A stretch of DNA of 23,547 nt from CAZPQN01 sp964588795 (GCA_964588795.1 CAZPQN010000034.1:1-23547); one strand, 5' to 3'; counted from the stretch's first letter, positions 7,172 through 15,665 are shown. The notes: generated by a model not told the origin, from the letters alone. Translations and numbers: made by a program.

Positions 7172-8422
7172 TCAATCGTTCAGGAGCGACTTCAAATTGC
7201 TGTCCCAGAGGTTGTCCCAATTGTAGTGCGTAAGCACACGGTTAAACAGGATGTCACTGTGCGATTGGTTTTCCGTCAGGAAATTGACAATTCGATCGGC
7301 GTTGTATTCCACGCTTTCATCAAACGGTAGATATAAGACACCTTCTTTGGCTACTTCTCTGAAGACCGGAATCTGCGCCAAGACGAGTGGAATCCGGGCA
7401 ATTCCGGCTTCTAAAATCGGCAAACCAAAGCCTTCGTCCAAACTCGGATAAAGCACAAGATGACTGATAAAATACAAGTCCCGGACTACCGAGCGGTTTT
7501 TGCTCTGGGGAATCTGTAAATTGGTAAATACATCGCCGAGAAAAACGACACTGTCCCGTAAATCTTCGCTCGCGATCAAATCGAGCAATTTCTGGGAATA
7601 GGGAGTCCACTCCGTGCCCTCTTTCTCTAACGTCCCGGTCACGATGCCGATTATCCCGGGATAGTGACGCTTCAACCGGGCAATGATCTGCAGACTGCGC
7701 TCGACGTTCTTGCGGGGAATGATACGAGCAGGAATCAGTACAATCGGATAACGGCTGAACAAATTCAGGTTTTCGATCAGAGGAGTCGTGACTTCGTCAA
7801 ATTTTAAAAAATCCTGATACTTGATCACGTTGGGAATTACTTTGATACGTCGCCGGGGAATATTCAACAGTTCCGCCAGTTGACGCTTGCGGAATTCTGA
7901 AACGGTTATATAGGTTACGTTGGGCAAAGGCGTTTTCAGCAACGACCACGGTTTGCGATCATACAGATAGGGTTTGTGTTCCTCGATCAACCAGGCCATA
8001 TCGTGCGTCCAGAGGTAGTACTTTTTGTCGGGGTATTTTTGGATATAATTCCAGAAGGCTTCGGTGGCCGTCAGGTTGAATGGCATGGTCATAATATTGT
8101 GAATCATTACCGTGTTGATATTTCCGATTTCCGCCTCTATGCGGCGTTGTAGAATTTGCATTCGATATTCATAAAACTCCGGCAATGATCCAAACCTGAG
8201 CACGCGTTGAATCTCGCGCACGTGAGGACTGTCCGGGTTTAAGTCCGTCACGATACTGGTCTTGAGGTTTTTTCCCTCGATTGATCCGGTACCCGTCAGT
8301 AATGTCACCAAACAATCGTGTTTGGCGAATATTTCTGACAGCGGTTTTAAAGCGCTCTCCACCCCGCCGATGACCGGCGGCAGGCTGTAATGCGCCATGA
8401 TAATTTGCTGTTTAGCTTGCAT
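7172..8422 (-). CDS. GT4-like glycosyltransferase
   Basis: This 416-residue protein is probably a cytoplasmic GT-B fold glycosyltransferase that moves a sugar from a nucleotide donor to a glycan or lipid acceptor. The N-terminal half opens with IIMAHYSLPPVIGGVESAL, the glycine loop typical of family GT4. The C-terminal half has VLIPARIIPRKNVERSLQII and the donor-binding block PSLDEGFGLPILEAGIARIP, in which two glutamates eight residues apart match the E-x7-E motif. Donor and acceptor cannot be read from the sequence. ATG 8422 follows AGGCGG; an alternative ATG eight codons later would also keep the fold. The gene lies 26 bases behind an unassigned protein on the same strand, so the two are probably co-transcribed. 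Its stop is four bases from the tmRNA 3' end. Confidence 0.85.
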   Translation of the reverse strand: MQAKQQIIMAHYSLPPVIGGVESALKPLSEIFAKHDCLVTLLTGTGSIEGKNLKTSIVTDLNPDSPHVREIQRVLRFGSLPEFYEYRMQILQRRIEAEIGNINTVMIHNIMTMPFNLTATEAFWNYIQKYPDKKYYLWTHDMAWLIEEHKPYLYDRKPWSLLKTPLPNVTYITVSEFRKRQLAELLNIPRRRIKVIPNVIKYQDFLKFDEVTTPLIENLNLFSRYPIVLIPARIIPRKNVERSLQIIARLKRHYPGIIGIVTGTLEKEGTEWTPYSQKLLDLIASEDLRDSVVFLGDVFTNLQIPQSKNRSVVRDLYFISHLVLYPSLDEGFGLPILEAGIARIPLVLAQIPVFREVAKEGVLYLPFDESVEYNADRIVNFLTENQSHSDILFNRVLTHYNWDNLWDSNLKSLLND

Positions 8423-8448
8423 CTGTCATCCGCCTGAACTCAATTCCC

Positions 8449-9384
8449 CTAGCATACCAATCCCGGTCCACTAAAAAACAGGGCAACAGGATATTTATTT
8501 TTTGTTTTGATTTCGATCATCTGGTCGAATTCCGTCCGCGTCTGAAATTTAAACAGGGGCATCAGTTTCTGCGGTTTGATTTCCAGGCGGTATTGCTCGA
8601 TTATATCTTCAAACCACGTCGTGCCACCTTTGGTTTTATGATAAAGGAGCGGAGTCAGCAGACAACCGCTCTCGACGATGGCACCAGGCAGCTGACCAGT
8701 CGTAAAGGGCAAATCGATGATGGCTAAGGGCGGTACTGCTACAGCTAACCTGGTTTTCTGAGCTAATACCTCACGGGCGTCGTGAATCAGACTCATGATT
8801 ACCCCGGTGCGCCATTCCATCCAATCCGGAAGATATTCGATGATCTGACTGGTCGAAGTAATCACCTCGCCAATCACGGAGGAGAATTCCGTGACACAAA
8901 AAGGACAATAACAATACGGCGGAACCTGTAACTGCACATCGAGGTCTTCGGCTTCCCAGAAAAACGGGAAGCGCAGATTCTGCAGGAGTACAAATTCCAC
9001 CTGCGGTAATCGCTTCACCTTCAGGAGCAGTTTTTGAAAATATTCAATTCCAAATGGATTATTCGGACATACCGGTGAATAAAACTCATCCGCAACGCTC
9101 GTTTTGCCCTGGTAATTGACGGGACGGGTAAAAAATTCCTTTTGCCAGTAAACGGGATTCTCAAAGCAATCCAGCACTAAGCCAACCTTAAAATCCAACT
9201 CCCGGGCTAACGTAATCATCTGGTTGACCGGATAAAACCGAGATACTTTTTCCTGGTGTGTCGTAGGTTTAGTTAGAGAGAAGACGACGCCGTCAAAAGG
9301 ATTATTTTTAATCTTTCGCAGATCATCGGAAAGGCTTTTCCGGTCGTACTGACCAGGGTTATAGACTAAAAAATTATTCTCCAT
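8449..9384 (-). CDS. Unassigned protein, possibly a TIM-barrel glycosidase-like fold
   Basis: I do not recognise this 311-residue soluble protein. It has no signal peptide or membrane helix. Alternating short strands and helices (DGVVFSLTKP, FKVGLVLDCF, VEFVLLQNLRF, TRLAVAVPPL, YPVALFFSGPG) suggest an eight-fold beta/alpha barrel like those in glycoside hydrolases. Acidic residues lie near predicted strand ends. A tight cysteine group, Cys158, Cys160 and Cys163 (PYCYCPFC), may bind a metal. The last residue is also a cysteine. No ribosome-binding site precedes ATG 9384. The adjacent glycosyltransferase hints at a carbohydrate role, but this is inference. Confidence 0.7.
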   Translation of the reverse strand: MENNFLVYNPGQYDRKSLSDDLRKIKNNPFDGVVFSLTKPTTHQEKVSRFYPVNQMITLARELDFKVGLVLDCFENPVYWQKEFFTRPVNYQGKTSVADEFYSPVCPNNPFGIEYFQKLLLKVKRLPQVEFVLLQNLRFPFFWEAEDLDVQLQVPPYCYCPFCVTEFSSVIGEVITSTSQIIEYLPDWMEWRTGVIMSLIHDAREVLAQKTRLAVAVPPLAIIDLPFTTGQLPGAIVESGCLLTPLLYHKTKGGTTWFEDIIEQYRLEIKPQKLMPLFKFQTRTEFDQMIEIKTKNKYPVALFFSGPGLVC

Positions 9385-9475
9385 AATTGCGGATTAAATT
9401 CCAAAATATTTGTCGAAATAACAAACGTAATTTTTCGTTTAAGATGCTCTTTATTGTGACGATGGCTGTGTTTTG

Positions 9476-9551
9476 TCGGAGCGAGTGGATTTGAACCACC
9501 GACCCCCTGAACCCCATTCAGGTGCGCTAAACCGGACTGCGCTACGCTCCG
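9476..9551 (-). tRNA. tRNA-Pro (anticodon GGG)
   Basis: The minus strand folds as a full cloverleaf. The acceptor pairs CGGAGCG with CGCTCCG, the D stem is GCGC/GCGC, and the anticodon stem CCTGA/TCAGG encloses the loop ATGGGGT. The T stem and the loop TTCAAAT also fit. The anticodon GGG reads the proline codon CCC, and G37 follows as usual for this tRNA. CCA is not encoded. It lies 65 bases after the MerR gene. A weak hairpin (AAACG/CGTTT, near 9424-9441) downstream could end its transcript. Confidence 0.96.
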
Positions 9552-9616
9552 CAATTATTTTCCATCTGAAAAAGCGGCCTAAATATAGAGATTTTTAGCT
9601 GTTTTAAAAAGTATTT

Positions 9617-10003
9617 CTACCAGCTGTTTATCAGATCAAGAATTTCCTTTAAGCCACCTTTTATCTGTCTGACGAGCTGTACCAGTTGCTCGTTATCCAG
9701 CGGCGGGTTAACGATTTCACTCCAATCACCGTTTTCGGTTATCTTTTCCCAATCCTCCGGTTTTAATTCTTTCAGCTTTTGCTTGGCGCCCTCTATGGTA
9801 AAACGTTTATCGTATAAAAGGTATTTAATGTACTGGATTAAGCGTATATCTTTATCGCGATAGATGCGGTTACCTGCCCGATTTTTGGCTGGTGCTAAAG
9901 ATGGAAATTCTGTCTCCCAATACCTCAACACATATTGTTTCAGACCAGTGATTTCACTGACTTCCCCGATAGGATAGTAGAGTTTTTTAATTGGTTTATT
10001 CAT
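9617..10003 (-). CDS. MerR-family transcriptional regulator
   Basis: This is a 128-residue DNA-binding protein. The MerR-type winged helix-turn-helix fills the first 75 residues: YYPIGEVSEITGLKQYVLRYWETEFP is followed by the wing NRAGNRIYRDKDIRLIQYIKYLL. A linker and a short C-terminal helix follow, which could dimerise. There is no effector-binding domain and no cysteine for metal or redox sensing, so the signal is unknown. Short MerR proteins of this kind are common beside tRNA and housekeeping genes in several phyla. ATG 10003 has AGGAT upstream. A strong sigma-70 type promoter and a dyad precede it, suggesting autoregulation. Confidence 0.9.
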   Translation of the reverse strand: MNKPIKKLYYPIGEVSEITGLKQYVLRYWETEFPSLAPAKNRAGNRIYRDKDIRLIQYIKYLLYDKRFTIEGAKQKLKELKPEDWEKITENGDWSEIVNPPLDNEQLVQLVRQIKGGLKEILDLINSW

Positions 10004-10013
10004 ACAAAATCCT

Positions 10014-10052
10014 ATTATAGTATTACTTCAACAAATACTTTAATAGTATAAT
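10014..10052. promoter_or_regulatory. Inverted repeat, possible MerR operator
   Basis: ATTATAGTATTA (10014-10025) and TAATAGTATAAT (10041-10052) are mirror arms matching at 11 of 12 positions across a 15-base spacer. The right arm covers the -10 box of the promoter for the MerR gene; the left arm lies in its leader. Binding here would most simply repress transcription. Chance symmetry in AT-rich DNA is possible. Confidence 0.5.
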
Positions 10053-10073
10053 CAGAATAAACACATATGTCAA
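10045..10073 (-). promoter_or_regulatory. Sigma-70-type promoter of the MerR-family gene
   Basis: The -35 box TTGACA (10073-10068) is a perfect consensus. The -10 box TATACT (10050-10045) matches five of six positions, and the spacer is exactly 17 bases. The predicted start is near 10038, giving a leader of about 35 bases that contains AGGAT before ATG 10003. It is the clearest promoter in the window. Confidence 0.8.
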
Positions 10074-10086
10074 GTAATATTTTAAA

Positions 10087-10875
10087 TTACCTGATAGAAC
10101 GCACTACCAGTGTTGCATTTGCGCAGAAATTTATGACATTCTGTTTCAGTACTTCCGACCAGTTTGCACCCTGCGGTGTAACCTTACGGCCGATCATGTT
10201 CAAGGTATCGGTTGAGTACACTGCCAGGCGGGGGATGATAGCTGCAGGCGGGCGATTATGCCGATATTTAAATGGGAAAAACGTACACAAGTGGGTATAG
10301 CCGATTTGTCTAACAGCTTTCATTACTCTGGAATTGACCCGTCCGAACGGGGCGGCCAAGAGTCTCACCGGCTGGTAAAAAGTCGATTCCAGATATTCTT
10401 TCGAATGGCGTAACTCATCCGTCATTTGCTCGATTGGCATTCCCGTAAGCTCTTGGTGAGAAACGCCGTGAGAGCCGATCTCCCAGCCAGCTTTTATTAA
10501 CTCCCTGATTTCCGCCTGATTTAAATGCTTAAACCGGATCCACCCCAAATTGGCGTCCCACCGGTTTTCCCGTCCAATATAATCGGTAATCAGGAAAACT
10601 GTGGCTTTGATTCGGTACTCAGTCAGTATGGGATATGCGTATTCGAAAATACCGCTGTAGCCGTCGTCAAAAGACAGAGCAATTCTTTCCGGCGTCAGAT
10701 GTTTCGCATCGATCAGCTCGCCGATAGTGCCAATTTTAAAACCCTCAGACAGCAGAAATTCAATTTGACGCCTGAAATTCGCTGGTGTAATGCAGGAAAT
10801 GCCCAGCTCATGTTTCTGATCGACTTTATGATAGACGAGTACCCGATTTGTTGAGGTGTTAAAGCTGCTTATGAT
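10087..10875 (-). CDS. Polysaccharide deacetylase with no ordinary start codon
   Basis: NodB-type enzymes of family CE4 remove acetyl or similar groups from sugars with a metal-bound water. The frame is open from the aminotransferase stop (10890-10888) to 10087. It reads LVYHKVD, then SFDDGY (Asp70 the likely base, Asp71 a metal ligand), SHGVSH (His136 and His140, metal ligands), and LAAPFGRVN, in the family order. No ATG, GTG or TTG occurs in this frame before TTG 10548, which lies beyond the Asp motif. The given start is ATC 10875; ATA 10872 is equally possible, each with a weak AGG upstream. A start at 10548 would lose half the active site. There is no signal peptide in the readable part. 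A lost or misread start codon or stop readthrough could also explain this. Confidence 0.75.
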   Translation of the reverse strand: MISSFNTSTNRVLVYHKVDQKHELGISCITPANFRRQIEFLLSEGFKIGTIGELIDAKHLTPERIALSFDDGYSGIFEYAYPILTEYRIKATVFLITDYIGRENRWDANLGWIRFKHLNQAEIRELIKAGWEIGSHGVSHQELTGMPIEQMTDELRHSKEYLESTFYQPVRLLAAPFGRVNSRVMKAVRQIGYTHLCTFFPFKYRHNRPPAAIIPRLAVYSTDTLNMIGRKVTPQGANWSEVLKQNVINFCANATLVVRSIR

Positions 10876-10887
10876 GAGCCTGTTATT

Positions 10888-12138
10888 TTATTTTACGGGT
10901 TCGAAGTGATGTTGCCGGTAAAACCGTTCGGTAAATTCTCCGATCAGTTGATAAGCCTGCGCGAGTATTTGTTCATCAGGCAGAAAAACTATCCGGAAAT
11001 GGTTCGTACCATCCTTTTGGCCGAAACCGGAACCATAAACTACCAGTACACCGGTTTCTTCCAGCAGATCGAGGACATATTTTTCGTCGTTGATTCCCGG
11101 AGGTAATTGCACTTTCGGAAATGCGTAAAACGCGCCACCTGGTTTCACGCAGGTAATCCCGGGAATCGCATTTAGCATTTTCACCGTCAGATCGCGGCGA
11201 CGGGTCAATTTCGCCATAATTGATGGTAGATGCGCATCCCCGCCGGTGAGAGCTGGAGCAACCATATATTGCTGGGGATGAGGTGAACAGAGTCGGGCCC
11301 GTAAAAGCTTATTGACCGCTTCCCGGTAATCGGCCATTACCTTGGCGGGATCGCTGAAGACCGCCCAACCGACGCGCCAGCCCGGCATGATATAGTTTTT
11401 ACTCAAACCGCCGAAGGTAATGACAGGCACATCCTCGGCCAGGGCGGCAATGGAAATGTGCTTTTGCCCTTCAAACAGCAATTTATCATAAATTTCATCA
11501 GCGAAAATGATGAGATTATGCCGGCGAGCGAATTCGATGATATTCAATAGACTTTGCCGGCTATAGTTGGCACCGGTTGGATTATTGGGATTGATAACCA
11601 CGATCGCCTTAGTTCGTGTATTGACCCGGCTTTCAAGTTCATCGAAATCAATCTGCCAGTTATTGTCTTCGTTAAGATTGTAGGGATTCAACTCACCATG
11701 ATAGACTGGAATCTGGCCGCTGTAAAGCGGATAGCCGGGTGCCGGTGTCATAATATTATCACCGGGATTGATCAACGCCGCTATCGCCAGAGTAATCGCT
11801 TCGGAAGCGCCATTGGCGATGATTACATCGTCGGCGGTCACATTTTTAATATTTTTAGTGACAGCGTAATGGGCGACTGCTTCGCGGGCTTCCAAAATCC
11901 CCATAGAATCACAGTAAGTCGAGACATTTCCCACCGTACCGGCGTTGGATTTTTCAATCTTTTCCATCACCAGTTGGCGCAGTTCCCGCGGCGTTTCAAA
12001 GTCATAGACCGGTGGATCGCCAATATTCAGGTATAGTATTTTTTTACCGCGCCGTTCCAGTTGTTTGGCTTTGACGACGATATCGCGGATCGCATAGGTC
12101 ACATGTTCGGTGCGTTCGGCTGGTACGATTGGCCGCAT
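10888..12138 (-). CDS. Class I/II PLP aminotransferase, AlaA-like
   Basis: This 416-residue fold-type I aminotransferase uses pyridoxal phosphate to move amino groups between an amino acid and a 2-oxo acid. The Schiff-base lysine is Lys247 in FGGLSKNYIMPGWRVGW. Asp214 in FADEIYDKL should hold the cofactor ring nitrogen, and NPNNPTGA (183-190) is the usual binding loop. The N-terminal block RDIVVKAKQLERRGKKILYLNIGDPP resembles AlaA-type glutamate-pyruvate aminotransferases more than classical aspartate aminotransferase. Substrate preference is inferred. ATG 12138 follows GGGAG. It lies 36 bases after the M16 peptidase and just before the deacetylase frame. Confidence 0.88.
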   Translation of the reverse strand: MRPIVPAERTEHVTYAIRDIVVKAKQLERRGKKILYLNIGDPPVYDFETPRELRQLVMEKIEKSNAGTVGNVSTYCDSMGILEAREAVAHYAVTKNIKNVTADDVIIANGASEAITLAIAALINPGDNIMTPAPGYPLYSGQIPVYHGELNPYNLNEDNNWQIDFDELESRVNTRTKAIVVINPNNPTGANYSRQSLLNIIEFARRHNLIIFADEIYDKLLFEGQKHISIAALAEDVPVITFGGLSKNYIMPGWRVGWAVFSDPAKVMADYREAVNKLLRARLCSPHPQQYMVAPALTGGDAHLPSIMAKLTRRRDLTVKMLNAIPGITCVKPGGAFYAFPKVQLPPGINDEKYVLDLLEETGVLVVYGSGFGQKDGTNHFRIVFLPDEQILAQAYQLIGEFTERFYRQHHFEPVK

Positions 12139-12174
12139 TATTTTGTCTCCCTTTTGATTAAAGTCATCCCAAAG

Positions 12175-13422
12175 TCAACCTGAGCTTTTTTCTGGAAGAA
12201 AAACAGTCTCGATAAACTGGTCGGGAATGAACAGATACTCCGCCAATTGCTGTATTTCTTCAACCGAAATCTTTTCGATTATCGCCAATAGTTCGGCAAA
12301 GGTGAACAGGCGTTTCTCGTAGATTTCCATTTTCGCCAGATGACTCATCCTGGAATTGGTGTTTTCCAAAGCAAAAACGGTACTGCTTTTAGACTGCTGT
12401 TTGACTTTTTCGAGTTCGTCGACGGGCACTTTTCTTCGGACGAGTTTGCTCATTTCAGCATATAGTTTGACTTTCAGCTTTTCTAATTTTCCGACTGCGG
12501 TTCCGGCGTAAATTCCGAAAACACCTTCGTGAAAAAACAGATCGGAAAATGAAAATACTTCATAGACGAAACCGTACTTTTCACGGATATTGTGAAACAA
12601 GCGCGAAGACATGCCCCCGCTCAGCAAAGTATTCAGCAATGCCAGCTGAAACCGGCGCGGGTCACTTTGCGGAAAAATACGCCGGCCAAGGATGAGATGC
12701 GCCTGGCTGATCGGCTTATGAATGACCTGCTGTCTCTCCGGCACACCCAGCTCGTACTTTACCGGAGTGCGGTCATTACCGGGTTGCATCGTATGGCAAT
12801 ATTTCTCCACCAGTTCCACGAGGCGTGCATGTTCAATTCGTCCGGAAGCGGCGACGACCAATCTGCCCGTGGTATAATTCTGGGCTACGAATGTCATTAA
12901 ATCCGCGATCTGGATGGAATTGATACTATCACGCGTGCCCTGGATGGGCCACCCTAACGGATGATCAGGGAATATCTGCTGATTAAAAACATCATGGATC
13001 AGCTCACCGGGAGTGTCCTCGATTTCCTTGATTTCCTCCAGGATGATGCCCTTTTCTTTCTGTAACTGATTGTTTTCGAACGTATCGTTCAGAACCAGAT
13101 CTGCCAGAACATCAATGCCCTTTTCCAAATGATCATGCAGAATCTGCAGGAAATAGCAGGTGACGTTTTTGCTGGTAAAGGCATTGATGATGCCGCCGAC
13201 CGATTCGACGGCATTGGCAATCTGGAACGCCGTCCGCTTCCGCGTGCCCTTGAACATCATGTGTTCGATCAGATGGGCAATGCCACTGGTGGCGGCCGTG
13301 TCATCTTTGGAGCCGGTAATGACCCAAAAACCCAGCGAAACCGAATAAACCGTCCCGACATATTCGGAAATTACCCGAATCCCATTTTGCAACTCGGTCC
13401 GGTTAATGATCTCGTCGGTCAT
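12175..13422 (-). CDS. M16-family zinc peptidase, MlpA/YmxG-like
   Basis: This 415-residue metallopeptidase carries the inverted zinc motif HLIEH. Numbering from the TTG at 13428, the ligands are His52 and His56 with catalytic Glu55; the third ligand is Glu132 in ILEEIKEIED, the usual 76 residues later. The N-terminal half is catalytic. The C-terminal half has the related non-catalytic domain, including the R/Y-type block SSRLFHNIREKYGFVYEV. I prefer ATG 13422, two bases past the pnp stop; TTG 13428 overlaps that stop. No good ribosome site is present, so translation is probably coupled to pnp. A peptidase of this family also follows pnp in Bacillus. Its substrate is unknown. Confidence 0.92.
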   Translation of the reverse strand: MTDEIINRTELQNGIRVISEYVGTVYSVSLGFWVITGSKDDTAATSGIAHLIEHMMFKGTRKRTAFQIANAVESVGGIINAFTSKNVTCYFLQILHDHLEKGIDVLADLVLNDTFENNQLQKEKGIILEEIKEIEDTPGELIHDVFNQQIFPDHPLGWPIQGTRDSINSIQIADLMTFVAQNYTTGRLVVAASGRIEHARLVELVEKYCHTMQPGNDRTPVKYELGVPERQQVIHKPISQAHLILGRRIFPQSDPRRFQLALLNTLLSGGMSSRLFHNIREKYGFVYEVFSFSDLFFHEGVFGIYAGTAVGKLEKLKVKLYAEMSKLVRRKVPVDELEKVKQQSKSSTVFALENTNSRMSHLAKMEIYEKRLFTFAELLAIIEKISVEEIQQLAEYLFIPDQFIETVFLPEKSSG

Positions 13423-13424
13423 TT

Positions 13425-15626
13425 TCAATAGCGTGAGCGAGGACGGTGACCAGAGCGATTGCCCCGGTCATGCCCTTTCGCCCGATCGGGTGCTCCGCCG
13501 CGGCGGTCGTTGTTGCGTGATTCTTCCTGGTACCCTTCCGGTTTGGGAAGCAATTCTCTGATGGAAAGTTCAAACCTTCCCGGAGCGGCGATCTTTTTCA
13601 ACAACACGTCAACCCTGTCACCCACTTTCAGGACACTATTGACGTCTTCTGTGCGTTTCCAGGCAATTTCAGAAACGTGCAACAATCCTTCCTTGTTAGG
13701 TAAAAACTCGACGAAAGCGCCATAGTTCTCAATGCGGGTTACTCGGCAATCCCGATAAGTCGTTCCTTCTTCGGGTTTCGTCGTCATGCCCAAAATGACC
13801 TGTTTGGCCTTTTCGACGTTTTCGAAGCGCGGCGCAGAAATAAATACCGTACCGTCATCGGAAATCTCGATGGTTGTTCCGGTGTCGGTTTGAATCGCCC
13901 GGATGTTTTTACCGCCGGGACCGATAATTTCACCGATGGATTCCGTATCTACTTTAATCGTAATCATGCGCGGAGCATATTCCGAAATCTGCGCCCGCGG
14001 CTGCCGGATGGTTTGTTCCATGATATTGATGATATGCAATCGTCCTTCACGGGCTTGGGCAAGTGCCGAACGCATAATGTTCGTAGTGAGGCCCTTGACT
14101 TTCAAATCCATCTGAATCGCAGTGATTCCGTCTTCGGTTCCGGTGACTTTAAAATCCATATCTCCGTAATGGTCTTCCGCACCGAGAATATCCGATAGAA
14201 CCACTACCTGTTCGCCTTCTTTAATCAAACCCATCGCAATGCCGGCAACGGTCTTTCTGACCGGGATCCCGGCATCCATCATTGACAAAGACCCGGCGCA
14301 AACCGACGCCATGGAAGATGAGCCATTGGACTCCAGGATATCCGAAACAATGCGGACGGTATAGGGGAAATCCAGCTCACCGGGAATCTGACGTTTAAGG
14401 GCTCTCTCCGCCAGGTTACCGTGCCCGATTTCGCGTCGGCCTGTACCGCGAATCGGCTTGACTTCACCCACGCTAAAGGGCGGAAAATTATAGTGCAACA
14501 TAAACCGCTTGGTGGATTCCTCGCGATCTACGTCATCGATGATTTGTTCGTCAAGTTTTGTACCGAGGGTCACCGAACCAAGGCTCTGGGTTTCGCCTCT
14601 GGTAAACAACGCTGAGCCATGCGCGCGCGGTAGAACGGCTATCTCGCAGGTTATCGGTCGGATTTCCTGCGCTCCGCGACCATCGAGCCGCTTGCCGGTG
14701 GTCAGGATACACTCCCGCATGTCTTTTTTAACCAGGGCATCGATGGTTTGCGATATATAGCCACCCTTCTCCGGGTACTGTTCGCTATATTTTTCAATTA
14801 ACTCGTGGGTAAAGCTGCTGATCTTTTCGGCACGGGTCTGTTTGGATACCAGGCCTAATGCCCGCCATTCTGCCAGCCGCGGTTTGACCTGTTCTTCTAT
14901 CAGTGACCGCAGTTCCGCTGGTTCTTCAACTGTGGCCAAAGCTTTCTTAGCCGGCTGTATTTCTGCGATCAATTCTTTTTGCAGCTGGATAATGGTCTTG
15001 ATCGCCTCGTGTCCGAACTCGATCGCCTGAACTAATAAGTCCTCGCTGATTTCATTCGCTTCACCTTCTACCATTACCACCGAGTCTTCTGTCCCGGCGA
15101 TGACAATTTCCAACTCGCTTTTATCGAGCTGTGGAATGGTCGGATTGAGGATGAATTCTCCGTCAATTCGTCCCACCCGCACACCGGCGATCGGACCTAA
15201 AAACGGAATTCGGGACAGCATCAATGCCATCGACGCTCCGATGATACCAAGCACGTCACCGGGATTTTCCTGGTCGCTTGAAATCAGGTTGGCGATTATC
15301 TGAGTATCGCAGAAAAATCCTTCCGGGAACAAAGGCCTGATTGGGCGGTCAATCAGACGGGAACTCAGCACCTCCCTTTCCGAGGGACGCCCTTCACGTT
15401 TAAAAAATCCGCCCGGTATTTTCCCGGCGGCATAGGCTCTTTCACGGTATTCTACCTGAAGCGGGAAAAAATCCTGCTCCACGGGACTGTCAAAATTGGC
15501 TACCGCTGTCACCAGTACCATTGTATCAGCGTACCTGACCAGAACGGCGCCATCGGCCTGTTTGGCCATGCGACCAGTCTCAATAACTAAATCTCGCCCT
15601 GCAAGGGTTAACGATTTTCTAATCAA
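13425..15626 (-). CDS. pnp: Polyribonucleotide nucleotidyltransferase (PNPase)
   Basis: PNPase degrades RNA from the 3' end with phosphate, releasing nucleoside diphosphates. The 733-residue protein has the standard order. A first RNase PH domain contains FFKREGRPSEREVLSSRLID. The helical linker and the second RNase PH domain, with the catalytic block EDHYGDMDFKVTGT, come next. A KH domain (GEIIGPGGKNIRAIQ) and an S1 domain (RDCRVTRIENYGAFVEFLP) follow. A basic, glycine-rich tail ends the protein. The start is TTG 15626, supported by AGGAG seven bases upstream. It lies 30 bases behind rpsO, the classic arrangement. Confidence 0.98.
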   Translation of the reverse strand: MIRKSLTLAGRDLVIETGRMAKQADGAVLVRYADTMVLVTAVANFDSPVEQDFFPLQVEYRERAYAAGKIPGGFFKREGRPSEREVLSSRLIDRPIRPLFPEGFFCDTQIIANLISSDQENPGDVLGIIGASMALMLSRIPFLGPIAGVRVGRIDGEFILNPTIPQLDKSELEIVIAGTEDSVVMVEGEANEISEDLLVQAIEFGHEAIKTIIQLQKELIAEIQPAKKALATVEEPAELRSLIEEQVKPRLAEWRALGLVSKQTRAEKISSFTHELIEKYSEQYPEKGGYISQTIDALVKKDMRECILTTGKRLDGRGAQEIRPITCEIAVLPRAHGSALFTRGETQSLGSVTLGTKLDEQIIDDVDREESTKRFMLHYNFPPFSVGEVKPIRGTGRREIGHGNLAERALKRQIPGELDFPYTVRIVSDILESNGSSSMASVCAGSLSMMDAGIPVRKTVAGIAMGLIKEGEQVVVLSDILGAEDHYGDMDFKVTGTEDGITAIQMDLKVKGLTTNIMRSALAQAREGRLHIINIMEQTIRQPRAQISEYAPRMITIKVDTESIGEIIGPGGKNIRAIQTDTGTTIEISDDGTVFISAPRFENVEKAKQVILGMTTKPEEGTTYRDCRVTRIENYGAFVEFLPNKEGLLHVSEIAWKRTEDVNSVLKVGDRVDVLLKKIAAPGRFELSIRELLPKPEGYQEESRNNDRRGGAPDRAKGHDRGNRSGHRPRSRY

Positions 15627-15637
15627 TTAATGTCTCC

Positions 15638-15665
15638 TAATGTTACTTTCTTAATGTTACTTTCT
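15638..15665. repeat. 14-bp perfect tandem duplication at the rpsO-pnp junction
   Basis: TAATGTTACTTTCT occurs at 15638-15651 and again at 15652-15665. The second copy includes the rpsO stop codon and last codons; the first fills the gap before pnp. It leaves the AGGAG of pnp intact. Confidence 0.9.

Noticed and set aside
7017..7220. Minus-strand frame opposite the tmRNA 3' half
   Set aside because: It covers structured tmRNA sequence and has no protein features.
9366..9554. 62-residue minus-strand reading frame
   Set aside because: It is an artefact of translating through the tRNA-Pro gene.
10087..10548. Deacetylase starting at TTG 10548
   Set aside because: This would remove the YHKVD and SFDDGY motifs, although the coding sequence upstream is intact and in frame.
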